A model generated the notes under the pieces. That model searched no databases. It worked only from the letters and a program-made list of their open reading frames with translations, and was not told the origin of the DNA. A stretch of 64,000 nucleotides of DNA, taken from assembly GCF_015461805.1 (NCBI RefSeq), contig NZ_JACVZE010000011.1, positions 1 to 64,000 of the forward strand, written 5' to 3'. Shown here piece after piece: positions 51,338 through 58,993 of this stretch. Origin of the DNA: Pseudomonas pisciculturae (GTDB lineage: Bacteria > Pseudomonadota > Gammaproteobacteria > Pseudomonadales > Pseudomonadaceae). The position numbers and the translations under genes are program-made. Within the stretch, counting starts at the first letter, position 1, and each line of letters opens with the position of its first letter.

Positions 51338-52047
51338 TCGAACTGTTCCAGCAATACGGCCTGGCTTACCTGTTCAGCGATGGCGCGGGGTTGTCAGGCG
51401 TGGCCATGACGTTATGGCTGTTCATTGTCTCGGTGGTGTTCGGTTTTTTGCTGTCGATCCCCCTGGCCCTGGCACGGGTTTCGGAGCACTTCTGGCTGCG
51501 CTGGCCGGTGGAGGTCTATACCTACCTGTTTCGCGGCACGCCGCTGTATATCCAATTGCTGATTTGCTACACCGGGCTATACAGCCTGGAGGTGGTGCAG
51601 GACAACGCCCTGCTCAACCAGTTTTTCCGCAATGCACTGAACTGCACCCTGCTGGCCTTTGTGCTGAACACCTGCGCCTACACCGTGGAAATTTTCGCCG
51701 GGGCGATTCGTAATATTCCCCATGGTGAGATCGAAGCGGCCCGCGCCTATGGCCTTCACGGCTGGCGGCTAAACCTGTTTGTGGTCGTACCGGCAGCCTT
51801 GCGCCGCGCATTGCCGGCCTACAGCAATGAAATGATCCTGATGCTGCACGCCACATCGCTGGCGTTTACCGCCACCGTCGCCGACATCCTCAAGGTGGCC
51901 CGCGACGCCAACGCCGAAACGTTCTTGACGTTCCAGGCTTTCGGTATCGCCGCCCTGCTCTACATGCTGCTGTCCTTTGCACTGGTGGGCCTGTTTCGAC
52001 TGGCCGAACGTCGCTGGATGCGTTTTCTTGTTCCTACCCGAGGCTAA
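51334..52047 (+). CDS. Polar amino acid ABC transporter permease (HisM-like)
   Basis: A 237-residue permease. YLFRGTPLYIQLLICYTGLY, NTCAYTVEIFAGAIRNIPHGEIEAARAYGLHGWR (EAA loop) and a hydrophobic C-terminal helix agree with HisM/ArtM proteins. It overlaps the first permease gene and is followed by the ATPase gene after 3 bp. Confidence 0.88.
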   Translation: MIELFQQYGLAYLFSDGAGLSGVAMTLWLFIVSVVFGFLLSIPLALARVSEHFWLRWPVEVYTYLFRGTPLYIQLLICYTGLYSLEVVQDNALLNQFFRNALNCTLLAFVLNTCAYTVEIFAGAIRNIPHGEIEAARAYGLHGWRLNLFVVVPAALRRALPAYSNEMILMLHATSLAFTATVADILKVARDANAETFLTFQAFGIAALLYMLLSFALVGLFRLAERRWMRFLVPTRG

Positions 52048-52050
52048 CCC

Positions 52051-52881
52051 ATGAATCAGTCCGCGCAGGCCCTGGCCGCTTATCCTATTGATGTAACCGC
52101 TGCAAAACCCGTCACCGCCGCCGTCAAGCTGCAAGTCGAAGGCATCCACAAGCGTTATGGCGAACACGAAGTGCTCAAGGGCGTATCCCTCAACGCCCGC
52201 AATGGCGATGTGATCAGCCTGATCGGCGCCAGCGGCTCGGGCAAAAGCACGATGCTGCGTTGCATCAACTTCCTCGAACAGCCGGACGCCGGGGTCATCA
52301 CCCTCGACGGCATCAGCATCGAAATGCAGCAAGGCCGCGCCGGCACCCGCGCACCGCACCAGGCCCAGTTGCAAAACCTGCGTACACGCCTGGCGATGGT
52401 GTTCCAACACTTCAACCTGTGGAGCCACATGACCGTGCTGGAAAACATCACCATGGCCCCGCGCCGGGTGCTGGGCGTCAGCGCCGCCGACGCAGAAAAA
52501 CGCGCGCGCCTGTACCTGGACAAAGTCGGCCTGCCAGGTCGCGTGGCCGATCAATACCCGGCGTTCCTCTCGGGTGGCCAACAGCAGCGCGTGGCGATTG
52601 CCCGTGCGCTGGCCATGGAACCGGAGATCATCCTGTTTGATGAGCCCACCTCAGCCCTCGACCCGGAGCTTGTAGGGGAAGTCCTCAAAGTCATACAGAC
52701 GTTGGCCGAGGAAGGTCGTACCATGCTGATGGTCACCCACGAGATGGGCTTTGCCCGCCAGGTGTCCAGCCAAGTGCTGTTCTTGCATCAGGGCCGAGTC
52801 GAGGAACAAGGCGGCGCCGAGATCCTCGACCACCCTCAGAGCGAGCGCTTGCAGCAATTTCTTTCCAACCGTTTGAAGTGA
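52051..52881 (+). CDS. Polar amino acid ABC transporter ATPase (HisP-like)
   Basis: A 276-residue ATPase. Walker A GASGSGKST, Q-loop VFQHFNLWSHMTVLENI, signature LSGGQQQR, Walker B IILFDEPTSALDP and switch HEMGFARQ are all intact. The first 25 residues are a non-conserved extension. It powers the amino acid importer of the citrulline/ornithine cluster. Confidence 0.91.
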   Translation: MNQSAQALAAYPIDVTAAKPVTAAVKLQVEGIHKRYGEHEVLKGVSLNARNGDVISLIGASGSGKSTMLRCINFLEQPDAGVITLDGISIEMQQGRAGTRAPHQAQLQNLRTRLAMVFQHFNLWSHMTVLENITMAPRRVLGVSAADAEKRARLYLDKVGLPGRVADQYPAFLSGGQQQRVAIARALAMEPEIILFDEPTSALDPELVGEVLKVIQTLAEEGRTMLMVTHEMGFARQVSSQVLFLHQGRVEEQGGAEILDHPQSERLQQFLSNRLK

Positions 52882-52885
52882 ACCC

Positions 52886-53383
52886 ATGGATACCAAGGCC
52901 AACGGACCCCATTCTTCCCCTGCGCTGGATCGCATCGATGAAGCCATCATCGAAGTGTTGCGACACCAGGGGCGCATCACCTACGAAAAGCTTTCCTCGC
53001 TGGTGCACCTCACGCCCAGGCCTTGCCTGGAACGGGTGCGCAAGCTGGAACGGCGCGGGGTGATCCGTGGGTATGGGGCGATCATCGATGTGCAGATGGT
53101 GTCACCGGGGTTATCGCTGCTGGTGCTGGTGGCCTTGTCCAATCAAAGCGGGCGTTCGGCGCAAAAGGCCTTCGAGGCCTGTGTGAAGGCGTGCCCGCAG
53201 GTGTTCGAATGCCAGTTGATCAGCGGGCCATTCGATTACAGCCTGCGCATGCGCTGTCGGGATATGGAGCATTACCGGGTGCTGACAGAGACCTGGTTGA
53301 ACAATGATGAGCTGCATATCGATAAGTTGGTGGCGCATCCGGAGTTGGCGGTGGTCAAGAACACTGCTACAGAGCTGGCCTGA
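52886..53383 (+). CDS. Lrp/AsnC-family regulator of the amino acid cluster
   Basis: A 165-residue regulator with an N-terminal helix-turn-helix (IDEAIIEVLRHQGRITYEKLSSLVHLTPRPCLERVRKLE) and a C-terminal AsnC effector domain (FECQLISGPFDYSLRMRC). It begins 4 bp after the transporter ATPase gene and is therefore probably co-transcribed. It likely controls the ctlX-cyclodeaminase-transporter set in response to an amino acid. Confidence 0.88.
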   Translation: MDTKANGPHSSPALDRIDEAIIEVLRHQGRITYEKLSSLVHLTPRPCLERVRKLERRGVIRGYGAIIDVQMVSPGLSLLVLVALSNQSGRSAQKAFEACVKACPQVFECQLISGPFDYSLRMRCRDMEHYRVLTETWLNNDELHIDKLVAHPELAVVKNTATELA

Positions 53384-53414
53384 CCTCCTATTTCCAAAAC
53401 AATGAAGATCCAAC

Positions 53415-53502
53415 GTGGGAGCTGGCTTGCCTGCGATGGCGGTGTCTCAGTCAGCCTTGATTTGACTGACCCACCGCCATCGCAGGCAAGCCAGCTCCCA
53501 CA
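53415..53502. repeat. REP doublet overlapping the end of the gene at 53451-54338
   Basis: GTGGGAGCTGGCTTGCCTGC and complement. The arm on the right encodes the last codons of the minus-strand gene whose stop lies in the repeat's loop. Confidence 0.9.
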
Positions 53503-54338
53503 TTGATCGGGTTCGCAATTTTCTTGCCGGGCTTGGCCCCAATCAACTTCGCCTGCCCATCCTTCTGCTTCCCCGTCCGCGCCTCGCTGATCAACCCCGG
53601 GATCAACTTGCCCTCCGGCAAGTTCTTCCAGAAGCGGCTGGGCAGGTGCCCTTCCATCACCTTGGGGTTCAAGCGTGCCGGGTTGAAGATATGGCTGTAG
53701 TAGGTCAACCACATTTCACTGTGAGGGTCGTCGACATTTTGGGCCAGTTGGCGCCAGGCCTCAGGGCACTCGCGTTGATGAATCAACTGCACGCCGTCGT
53801 AATACACCCCATCCAATGGCGTGGCGATCATCCAGCGATGGCGCCCCATGCGCCCAACAAAATGCTGGCTGGCAGATTTCAGTATGTCGTGCGCCGGCTC
53901 ATGCCAGGCCACGTATTGCGGCAGCTCCAAGCCAGCCTCAGCCGGCAGCGCAATAAACCGCACAAACGCATGCAGGTGGTGGGCTTCGCGGCTCACTTGC
54001 TTGATGCGCCGTTGCAACTCGCTGCCCAGTCGGTCCCCCGCCAGCATCGCCGTGCGATCACCATGGCTGACCCGCCACAACACTTCATACAACAGGCTCC
54101 AACGTTGGTCGCCGTGATAACAGGCGGCCGACTCCAGCAACTCCAGCAGCGCCTTGGGCACTCGCGTCTGGAACGGCCCAAGGCCTTCGGGGATCGGCTG
54201 ATCGGTGGCAAACAGATCCGCCACTTCAGCTTCGCCCCAACTGACCTGACTGGGGTCTACCTGGTGGCTGAGCAGCCAACGCGCCTGTTCGCGCCAGGTG
54301 CTGAACAGGTTGTCGCACTCCAGGCTGATCACCCCCAT
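53451..54338 (-). CDS. Radical SAM-linked partner protein, putative DNA metabolism
   Basis: A 295-residue protein of the family always found next to a particular radical SAM protein and described only as a probable DNA metabolism protein. The middle holds WSLLYEVLWRVSHGDR, HHLHAFVRFIAL and WHEPAHDILKSASQHFVGRM; the region about 230-285 (SHIFNPARLNPKVMEGHLPSRFWKNLPEG) resembles the DUF4130/uracil-DNA-glycosylase-linked domain. The last 15 or so residues (NVGAGLPAMAVG onward) come from a REP element. The start overlaps the radical SAM gene end by 10 bp. Confidence 0.82.
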   Translation of the reverse strand: MGVISLECDNLFSTWREQARWLLSHQVDPSQVSWGEAEVADLFATDQPIPEGLGPFQTRVPKALLELLESAACYHGDQRWSLLYEVLWRVSHGDRTAMLAGDRLGSELQRRIKQVSREAHHLHAFVRFIALPAEAGLELPQYVAWHEPAHDILKSASQHFVGRMGRHRWMIATPLDGVYYDGVQLIHQRECPEAWRQLAQNVDDPHSEMWLTYYSHIFNPARLNPKVMEGHLPSRFWKNLPEGKLIPGLISEARTGKQKDGQAKLIGAKPGKKIANPINVGAGLPAMAVGQSNQG

Positions 54339-55549
54339 AACCCCATTTGTTGCGGTTGCGGGCGGTCGCGCAGTTGCTCGCGCAGCAGCACGCTGGTGCT
54401 GTCGGCCTGTTGCGGGTGGTAGTCGCTGGTGATGAAAAACGGCTTGGCCTTGGCCAGTACGCAACGCATGCGGGCCAGGTCTTCAAAGCGGATCTTGCGT
54501 TCGCGGCGCAAATCTACCAGCCGTTGGGTGGTGCGCAGGCCAATGCCGGGGATACGCGCGATCAAGGTGGGTTCGGCGCGGTTCAGGTCCAGGGGGAATA
54601 CGTCGCGATGTTCCAGCGCCCAGGCCAGCTTGGGGTCGATGTCCAGGGCCAGGTGGCCGGGGCCTTCGAACAATTCGTTGGCGCTGAACCCGTAGCTGCG
54701 CAGCAGAAAGTCGGCCTGATACAGGCGGTGCTCACGCATCAGCGGCGGTGCCGCCAGGGGCACGCTTTTAGGGCTGTTGGGAATCGGACTGAACGCCGAG
54801 TAATACACCCGGCGCAGTTTGAAACTGCCGTACAACGCCTCGGCACCATGGAGGATGGTGCTGTCGTCTGTATCGTCGGCACCGACGATCAATTGCGTAC
54901 TTTGCCCGGCCGGGGCGAAACGCGGCGCACGCGGCTCGTTGAGCACGGTCTGCTCGCCGGTGTAGATGGTTTGCATGGCCTGCTTGATCGACACCACCGT
55001 TTTTTCCGGCGCCAGGGTCTTCAGGCTGGCCTCGGTGGGCAACTCAAGATTGACGCTCAGTCGGTCGGCATAACGCCCGGCCTCGGCGATCAATGCCGGG
55101 TCTGCATCGGGGATGGTCTTGAGGTGGATATAGCCGCGAAAGTCATGCTCTTCGCGCAGCAGCTTCGCCACGCGCACCAGCTGCTCCATGGTGTAGTCGG
55201 ACGAACGAATGATGCCGGAGCTGAGAAACAGCCCGCTGACGCAATTGCGTCGATAGAAATCCAGGGTCAGGGTGACCACCTCCTCCGGGCTGAAACGAGC
55301 ACGAGGCACATCGCTGGAGCGGCGGTTGACGCAGTATTGGCAGTCGTAGAGGCAGAAGTTGGTGAGCAACACCTTGAGCAACGAGACGCAGCGCCCGTCA
55401 GGTGTGTAGCTATGGCAAATGCCCATGCCATCGGTGGAGCCAAGCCCTGCCTTGCCCTCGGAGCTGCGCTTGGGCGCACCACTGCTGGCGCAGGAGGCGT
55501 CGTACTTGGCGGCGTCGGCGAGGATGCTGAGTTTTTCGATCAACTGCAT
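54329..55549 (-). CDS. Putative DNA modification/repair radical SAM protein
   Basis: A 406-residue radical SAM protein. The 4Fe-4S motif is TNFCLYDCQYC (C66, C70, C73); GYIHLKTIPDADP, DRLSVNLELPTEASL and VGADDTDDSTIL follow. Near the C-terminus a helix-hairpin-helix (ARIPGIGLRTTQRLVDLR) suggests nucleic acid contact. The family is linked to uracil-DNA glycosylase-like proteins and its chemistry is not known. A LexA-like box lies 15 bp before the start, so it is probably induced by DNA damage together with the partner gene. Confidence 0.85.
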   Translation of the reverse strand: MQLIEKLSILADAAKYDASCASSGAPKRSSEGKAGLGSTDGMGICHSYTPDGRCVSLLKVLLTNFCLYDCQYCVNRRSSDVPRARFSPEEVVTLTLDFYRRNCVSGLFLSSGIIRSSDYTMEQLVRVAKLLREEHDFRGYIHLKTIPDADPALIAEAGRYADRLSVNLELPTEASLKTLAPEKTVVSIKQAMQTIYTGEQTVLNEPRAPRFAPAGQSTQLIVGADDTDDSTILHGAEALYGSFKLRRVYYSAFSPIPNSPKSVPLAAPPLMREHRLYQADFLLRSYGFSANELFEGPGHLALDIDPKLAWALEHRDVFPLDLNRAEPTLIARIPGIGLRTTQRLVDLRRERKIRFEDLARMRCVLAKAKPFFITSDYHPQQADSTSVLLREQLRDRPQPQQMGLWG

Positions 55550-55564
55550 GAGGGGCTACCGATA

Positions 55565-55580
55565 CTGGTTTTTTGTACAG
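55565..55580. promoter_or_regulatory. LexA (SOS) box candidate
   Basis: CTGGTTTTTTGTACAG fits CTG-N10-CAG and is extended by GATA and TATC to perfect 7-bp arms (GATACTG/CAGTATC). It is 15 bp upstream of the radical SAM start, where repression would be effective. Confidence 0.65.
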
Positions 55581-55615
55581 TATCAGGCAGCCCCGCCTGT
55601 CACAAGCGCAGCCCG

Positions 55616-56953
55616 TCAGCTGGCAGTGGCCAACAGCACATCCTGCACCGAGCGGCCTTTGCCACGATGGCGGTCGTTTTCATACAGCGACGCAGCAATT
55701 TCATCGGCGCGAATCGGCAAAATCGACAGCAACGTGTCGCTCAAACCGTGGCTGGCCTGGCTGAAGCCCTGGATATAGATACCGGCCTTGCAGCGCTCGT
55801 CAGTGACGATGCGGTAGTCGCGCGCCACTTCGAAGTCGCCCATGTACTCTTCCAGCGGCGCCAGCAATTGACGGTGGGTCTGACGTTCATAACCGGTGGC
55901 CAGCACCACGGCGTCGTAATGATTGACGCTGGTGTCACCGTTGGCGTTGTTGCGCAAGGTCAGTTCGACACCCAGTGGGCCGGCCACGGCCTTCTCGACC
56001 ACGGTCATGGTGCGGAACGCGTGACGGGCGATGCCGGAGACTTTCTGGCGGTAGAAAATCCCGTAGATCCGTTCGATCAGGTCCAGGTCCACCACCGAAT
56101 AGTTGGTGTTCTGGTATTCGGCCACCAGGCGCTCGCGCTCAGCACCGACCTGCTGAAACACCAGGTCGGTAAAGGCCGGCGAGAATACTTCGTTGACGAA
56201 TGGGCTGTCATCGGCCGGCTTGAGTGCCGAACCGCGCAAGATCATGTCGACCTGCACCGAAGGGTAGCTGTCGTTCAGGTCGATAAAGGCTTCGGCCGCG
56301 CTCTGGCCACCGCCGATGATCGCGATGCGCATCGCCTTGCCTTCCACGCACGGTTGTTGCGCCATACGCGCCAGGTACTGGGAGTGGTGGAACACACGGC
56401 TATCGTCCTTGAGCCCCTTGAACGCCGCCGGCACCCGCGGTGTGCCACCGGCACTGACCACCACAGAACGCGTGGTGCGAACATGCTGCTCGCCCTGAGC
56501 GTCCCGGGAGATCACCCGCAGCGCCTCTACCTGCTGCTGATGCAGGATCGGCTCAATGGCCAGCACTTCCTCGCCATAACGGCCCTGGCCCTGGAACTGC
56601 GCGGCGACCCAGCGCAGGTAGTCGTTGTACTCCATGCGGCACGGGTAGAAGGTGCCCAGGTTGATGAAATCTACCAAGCGGTCGTGGGCTTTGAGGTAGT
56701 TGACGAAGGAGTACGGGCTGGTGGGGTTACGCAGGGTGACGAGGTCCTTGAGGAAGGAAATCTGCAACTCGCTCTGAGTCACCAGGGTATTGCCGTGCCA
56801 GCGGTAGTCGGCCTGCTTGTCGAGAAATAGCGCGTCGAGTTTGCCTTGGGTTTTCTCTCGTTCTTGCAGGGCGATGGCCAGCGCCAGGTTCGATGGGCCG
56901 AAACCAATACCGATAAGGTCGTGAACCGCGGGCGAAGCAATTGCCTGTGTCAT
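55616..56953 (-). CDS. pvdA: L-ornithine N5-monooxygenase (pyoverdine)
   Basis: A 445-residue flavoprotein that hydroxylates L-ornithine for the siderophore pyoverdine. FAD motif GIGFGPSNLALAIAL near residue 16, NADPH motif IIGGGQSAAEAFIDL and the C-terminal ATGYERQTH with SDTLLSILPIRADEIAASL match PvdA. The ATG at 56953 gives the family length. An exact PvdS box lies 91 bp or more before the start, so expression follows iron starvation. Confidence 0.94.
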   Translation of the reverse strand: MTQAIASPAVHDLIGIGFGPSNLALAIALQEREKTQGKLDALFLDKQADYRWHGNTLVTQSELQISFLKDLVTLRNPTSPYSFVNYLKAHDRLVDFINLGTFYPCRMEYNDYLRWVAAQFQGQGRYGEEVLAIEPILHQQQVEALRVISRDAQGEQHVRTTRSVVVSAGGTPRVPAAFKGLKDDSRVFHHSQYLARMAQQPCVEGKAMRIAIIGGGQSAAEAFIDLNDSYPSVQVDMILRGSALKPADDSPFVNEVFSPAFTDLVFQQVGAERERLVAEYQNTNYSVVDLDLIERIYGIFYRQKVSGIARHAFRTMTVVEKAVAGPLGVELTLRNNANGDTSVNHYDAVVLATGYERQTHRQLLAPLEEYMGDFEVARDYRIVTDERCKAGIYIQGFSQASHGLSDTLLSILPIRADEIAASLYENDRHRGKGRSVQDVLLATAS

Positions 56954-57043
56954 TCCAGTGTCCTCTGGATAAGCCCCGTGGCGTTGGGGCGGGAAAACCT
57001 TCGAGACCTGAAGGCTGAACAACAGGTCGTGTGTTGATAGGAA

Positions 57044-57067
57044 ACGAGGACAGTGAAATAAAATTTA
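57044..57067 (-). promoter_or_regulatory. PvdS (iron-starvation) box of pvdA
   Basis: On the minus strand TAAAT (57067-57063), 16 bases, CGT (57046-57044), the exact consensus of promoters read by the PvdS sigma factor. It lies between the sigma factor gene stop and pvdA, in the right orientation. Confidence 0.82.
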
Positions 57068-57079
57068 ACTGATCTGCGA

Positions 57080-57562
57080 TCAGTGCGCGTCCCACTCGCG
57101 CATCCGCAGCCGGCAATGCTTCATCGCATTGACGATGTGTTTTTCCACCAGGGCGCGGGAAATATTCAGGCGTTCGGCAATTTGCAGGTGGGTCAGCCCC
57201 TCCAGCTTGCGCAGCAGGAAGCTGTCGCGGCAAGCCCCTGGCAGCTCGGCCAGTGCGCGTTCGAGCAACTCCAGGCGCTGGCCCTGGTCGTGGCTGGCGT
57301 GGGGTGAACTGGGGGAAAAGCGTTCTTCGGCATCGAGTATTTCCAGCGGCTCGGACTGACGCAGAGCGTTGCGTCGGTGGCCGTCGATCACCAGGTTCAG
57401 CGCGGTGCGGTACAAAAATGCGCGCGGCTGGTCGATGGGCGTGTCGCTGGAGCGCTCCAGTATCCGGACGTAAGCGTCATGCACCACATCTTCGGCCACC
57501 TGACGGTTGCCCAGCTTGGCGTTAAGGAAACACACCAGCTCGCGATAGTAGTTTTCCAACAT
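57080..57562 (-). CDS. fpvI: ECF sigma factor, FpvI-like (iron uptake)
   Basis: A 160-residue FecI-type sigma factor with region 2 (VAEDVVHDAYVRILERS, PRAFLYRTALNLVIDGHRR) and region 4 (LPGACRDSFLLRKLEGLTHLQIAERLNISRALVEKHIVNAM). In P. aeruginosa fpvI lies between pvdA and fpvR-pvdR; here the same place and strand support FpvI, which drives the ferripyoverdine receptor gene. No anti-sigma gene (fpvR) follows or precedes it in the window. A Fur-like box lies upstream. Confidence 0.83.
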   Translation of the reverse strand: MLENYYRELVCFLNAKLGNRQVAEDVVHDAYVRILERSSDTPIDQPRAFLYRTALNLVIDGHRRNALRQSEPLEILDAEERFSPSSPHASHDQGQRLELLERALAELPGACRDSFLLRKLEGLTHLQIAERLNISRALVEKHIVNAMKHCRLRMREWDAH

Positions 57563-57653
57563 GACTCCCGACCGCCGGAAAGGGGCGGTATCAATTCCCT
57601 GAGTGCTTAAAGATGACAGCCCACACGATGATGGCAGTTTGGGCTAGTGCAAT

Positions 57654-57668
57654 TTATAGTAATTCTCA
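57654..57668. promoter_or_regulatory. Fur box candidate upstream of the sigma factor gene
   Basis: Minus-strand reading TGAGAATTACTATAA fits the 7-1-7 Fur pattern TGATAAT-N-ATTATCA in 11 of 14 positions. It is 92 bp from the ATG in AT-rich DNA, consistent with iron repression. Confidence 0.55.
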
Positions 57669-57720
57669 TCTACTTTTAAAGAAGTCTTGCGCCAACGGTC
57701 GATTTTTTTACGTAAGCGAC

Positions 57721-57741
57721 CTGTTACACGGTGTGTAACAG
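57721..57741. promoter_or_regulatory. Perfect 9-bp inverted repeat upstream of pvdR
   Basis: Arms CTGTTACAC and GTGTAACAG around a 3-base centre. It ends 2 bp before the PvdS box of pvdR, a position where a bound protein would affect the sigma factor's -35 contact. I do not recognise the motif. Confidence 0.55.
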
Positions 57742-57743
57742 CC

Positions 57744-57767
57744 TAAATCCCCAGTCAATTCTCTCGT
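57744..57767 (+). promoter_or_regulatory. PvdS (iron-starvation) box of pvdR
   Basis: TAAAT (57744-57748), 16 bases, CGT (57765-57767), exact consensus, 55 bp before the pvdR ATG. It places the exporter under the pyoverdine sigma factor. Confidence 0.8.
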
Positions 57768-57822
57768 TTACCTGTCAGCTCTGCGCAACTGCGCTCCGAA
57801 CTTTCCTGGCTGGAACCTAAGC

Positions 57823-58992
57823 ATGAAACGCCCTCGACCTGCCCGACGCGCCCTGCTAGTTATTGCGTGCCTGATACCTGTACTCGCCGTCGCCGCCTGG
57901 CAGGTGCTGCCACCGGGCCGCGACAGCCTGACCACCGTCACCGTGACTCGCGGCAATATCGAAAGCAGCGTTACCGCGCTGGGCACCCTGCAACCGCGTC
58001 GTTATGTGGATGTGGGTGCCCAGGCGTCCGGGCAGATTCAGAAGATCCACGTCGAGGCCGGCGATCAAGTCAAGGCCGGCCAGTTATTGGTGGAAATCGA
58101 CCCCTCTACGCAAAAAGCCAAGCTGGACGCCAGCCGCTACGCCATCGAAAACCTCAAGGCCCAGTTGCAAGAGCAGAAAGCCCTGCATGCACTGGCACGC
58201 CAGAAGTACCAGCGCCAGCAGCGCCTGGCGGCCGGCAATGCAACCCGCGAAGAAGATGTGCAAACCGCCAAGGCCGAGCTGAGCGCTACCCAGGCACGGG
58301 TCGACATGTTCCAGGCGCAGATACTTCAAGCCCAGGCCAGCCTGCGCAGCGATGAAGCCGAGCTGGGCTACACGCGTATTTATGCACCGATGGACGGCAC
58401 CGTGGTGGCGGTGGACGCGCGCGTCGGCCAGACCCTCAACGCCCAACAACAGACACCGTTGATCCTGCGGATCGCCAAACTCTCGCCCATGACCGTGTGG
58501 GCCGAAGTCTCGGAGGCCGATATCGGCCACGTCAAACCCGGCATGACGGCCTACTTCACCACGCTGAGCGGCGGCAATCGTCGTTGGGCCAGTACGGTGC
58601 GGCAGATTCTGCCAATCCCGCCCAAGCCGTTGAACGAAACACAGGGCAGCGGCAGCCCTTCCAGTTCGAGCAAAAGCGGTACGGGCCGCGTGGTGCTGTA
58701 CACCGTGCTGCTGGATGTAGAGAACACCGATAACGCGTTGATGGCCGAAATGACCACCCAGGTGTTTTTCGTCGCCAGTCACGTCAAGGATACCCTCACC
58801 GCCCCGGTTGCCGCGTTGCTGGGCACCGCAAGCGCCGACCGGCAGACCGCCCGCGTGGTGACCAGCAATGGCCGTATCGAGGAACGCCAGGTGCAGCTGG
58901 GTATCAGCGACCGCCTGCGAGTGCAGGTACTCGACGGCCTCAGCGAAGGTGACCACCTGTTGATCGGCCCGGCCGACGGTAACGGGGGTTAA
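57823..58992 (+). CDS. pvdR: Pyoverdine efflux adaptor PvdR (MacA-like)
   Basis: A 389-residue periplasmic adaptor of the MacA class: N-terminal membrane helix (ALLVIACLIPVLAVAAWQVL), lipoyl halves (SGQIQKIHVEAGDQVKAGQLLVEID and APMDGTVVAVDARVGQTL) around an alpha-hairpin, then beta-barrel segments. It links PvdT to OpmQ for release of pyoverdine from the periplasm. Gene order with pvdA and the sigma factor matches P. aeruginosa, with the pvdRT-opmQ unit read away from them. Confidence 0.9.
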   Translation: MKRPRPARRALLVIACLIPVLAVAAWQVLPPGRDSLTTVTVTRGNIESSVTALGTLQPRRYVDVGAQASGQIQKIHVEAGDQVKAGQLLVEIDPSTQKAKLDASRYAIENLKAQLQEQKALHALARQKYQRQQRLAAGNATREEDVQTAKAELSATQARVDMFQAQILQAQASLRSDEAELGYTRIYAPMDGTVVAVDARVGQTLNAQQQTPLILRIAKLSPMTVWAEVSEADIGHVKPGMTAYFTTLSGGNRRWASTVRQILPIPPKPLNETQGSGSPSSSSKSGTGRVVLYTVLLDVENTDNALMAEMTTQVFFVASHVKDTLTAPVAALLGTASADRQTARVVTSNGRIEERQVQLGISDRLRVQVLDGLSEGDHLLIGPADGNGG

Positions 58993-58993
58993 G

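Noticed and set aside
54347..56830. 827-codon plus-strand open frame opposite the radical SAM and pvdA genes
   Set aside because: It covers two genes with clear motifs on the other strand and the intergenic LexA-type box. It is a shadow frame.
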